Both the position numbers and the translations under genes were made by a program. From JBOGWY01 sp050694015 (GTDB lineage: Bacteria; Actinomycetota; CADDZG01; WHSQ01), in the NCBI GenBank assembly GCA_050694015.1, contig JBOGWY010000293.1, positions 1-6,623 on the forward strand: a DNA stretch of 6,623 nucleotides, read 5' to 3'. The notes beneath the pieces were generated by a model. It was not told the origin of the DNA. It saw only the letters and a program-made list of their open reading frames with translations, and did no database searches. Shown piece by piece: positions 5,910 to 6,623 of this stretch. Positions within the stretch are counted from its first letter, which is position 1. Each line of letters begins with the position of its first letter.

Positions 5910-6623
5910 TCATCCTCGCACGGACGGCTCGTTCTGCCTCTGGGTTTCGAACGTCGCCCGAGGGTCGCGGCTCGACGCCTTGCCTGCGTGAAAAACCGCG
6001 TAGCGCAAGGCAAGCGAGCCGGCAGTGCCCAGCAGAGCGGCGATCCAGCGGCCCCACCTGTTCCGACCGACGACGACCGACAGCATGAGACTGGCGATCG
6101 TTGCGAGCTTCGACGCCTTCCAGAGCGAGCCGCCGACGCCTTCGTTAAGGGGCCTGGCGACGCGCTCCACGCGACCTGCGTCCTTCTCCACCATGTAGCC
6201 CGCAGCGAGTTCGGCGACGTTGCCGGCCAGCCCGAAGCGATGAACGACCGCGTGCTCGCGGTTGTCGAGGTCGGCGAACGCCAACAGGTCGGCGGCGCTC
6301 GACATCGCCGACGCGACGAACAGCAGGGGCAATGACCGGCGGGTTTCGTTCCATAGAGGAACCGCGGTGTCCGCCAGCAGCACTCCGGTGTAACCGGCGA
6401 GCGGCAATCCGAGGGCGCCCCCGGCCGCCCCCGCGATGTCGCCGAGCACACGGCGGTCGAACACCGCGGCCCCCGAGTTCGCGGCTCCGCTCGCGGCGAG
6501 TAGCCACGAGCCGACGCTGATCGCGGAGGTGGGGCGGAACACGCGCAACATGTTGAGGAAGCGGTCGGGACGCCCGAGATCGATCACGAGGAACACCGAG
6601 CCGAGGAAGACGCCGAGTGCACC
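5910..6623 (-). CDS. NrfD/PsrC-type membrane anchor subunit of a molybdopterin oxidoreductase, partial at the right edge
   Basis: This family forms the integral-membrane, quinone-interacting subunit of complexes such as polysulfide reductase and some formate dehydrogenases. The frame is open through base 6623, so the 237 visible residues lack the true N-terminus. The GTG at 6596 lies inside a helix and is not a start. Visible family features are FLVIDLGRPDRFLNM (residues 11-25), then RPTSAISVGSW (30-40) and GYTGVLLADTAVPLW (77-91). Around six hydrophobic segments are followed by a charged tail of about 20 residues. The gene stops in an ATGA overlap with a possible moaA ATG, and its neighbours make cofactor for, or activate, formate dehydrogenase, so an anchor for that enzyme is the likeliest role (inference). 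ActC of alternative complex III is a related alternative suggested by the nearby oxidase, but the motif wording and the moaA/fdhD context fit PsrC-type better. Confidence 0.82.
   Translation of the reverse strand, partial: GALGVFLGSVFLVIDLGRPDRFLNMLRVFRPTSAISVGSWLLAASGAANSGAAVFDRRVLGDIAGAAGGALGLPLAGYTGVLLADTAVPLWNETRRSLPLLFVASAMSSAADLLAFADLDNREHAVVHRFGLAGNVAELAAGYMVEKDAGRVERVARPLNEGVGGSLWKASKLATIASLMLSVVVGRNRWGRWIAALLGTAGSLALRYAVFHAGKASSRDPRATFETQRQNEPSVRG
5914..5917 (-). promoter_or_regulatory. moaA: Ribosome binding site deciding the moaA start
   Basis: Minus-strand GAGG lies 9 nt before ATG 5904 and directly abuts ATG 5913. This supports the 334-residue form. The site lies inside the last codons of the upstream NrfD-like gene, consistent with coupled translation. 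Confidence 0.5.

Noticed and set aside
5905..6057. N-terminal extension of moaA by 51 residues
   Set aside because: It overlaps the conserved frame of the NrfD-like gene, is arginine-rich, and MoaA family members begin close to the GR..DLRIS motif.
5054..6451. Minus-strand open frame of 465 codons over moaA and the NrfD-like gene
   Set aside because: It is a shifted frame of two genes with strong family motifs; its product is dominated by arginine and proline, typical of an out-of-frame reading in GC-rich DNA.

Overview
The window is 6.6 kb of GC-rich DNA (judged by eye as mid-60s percent, not computed) that is almost entirely protein-coding. GTG starts are common and most same-strand neighbours overlap by a few bases. 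Gene content and style fit an aerobic, high-GC bacterium, most likely of actinobacterial or Chloroflexota-like type. This placement is inference: there is no rRNA or other phylogenetic marker here. I see no mobile element, tRNA, rRNA, CRISPR array or phage gene.

Left half (1-3386, all minus strand): a caa3-type cytochrome c oxidase operon transcribed ctaC -> ctaD -> ctaE. ctaC encodes a lipoprotein subunit II with a CuA site and a fused C-terminal cytochrome c. ctaD encodes a long subunit I carrying at its C-terminus the two helices that start subunit III in classical oxidases. ctaE encodes a correspondingly short subunit III and runs off the left edge. The junctions are TAGTG (ctaC/ctaD) and ATGA (ctaD/ctaE), so translation is probably coupled. 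All haem and copper ligands are present in subunits I and II, but the K-channel lysine of subunit I is a glutamine and the usual K-channel entry glutamate of subunit II is also absent.

Right half (3489-6623): genes for molybdenum cofactor and formate dehydrogenase. From the right edge leftward they are a PsrC/NrfD-type membrane anchor (partial, minus), moaA (minus, overlapping it by ATGA), fdhD (plus) and mobA (minus). fdhD is the only plus-strand gene. It overlaps the stop codon of moaA by 4 bp and starts only 23 bp from the likely start of mobA. The small fdhD-mobA gap contains overlapping, oppositely facing -10-like hexamers placed for leaderless or near-leaderless transcripts.

Working model (inference): MoaA begins molybdopterin synthesis, MobA adds GMP to make the guanine dinucleotide cofactor, and FdhD sulfurates it for a formate dehydrogenase whose catalytic and Fe-S subunits probably lie beyond the right edge. 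The NrfD-like protein would pass electrons from that enzyme to the quinone pool. The caa3 oxidase next door is the terminal step of aerobic respiration. Whether the two halves are co-regulated cannot be told from sequence; about 100 bp containing an inverted repeat separate mobA from ctaC.
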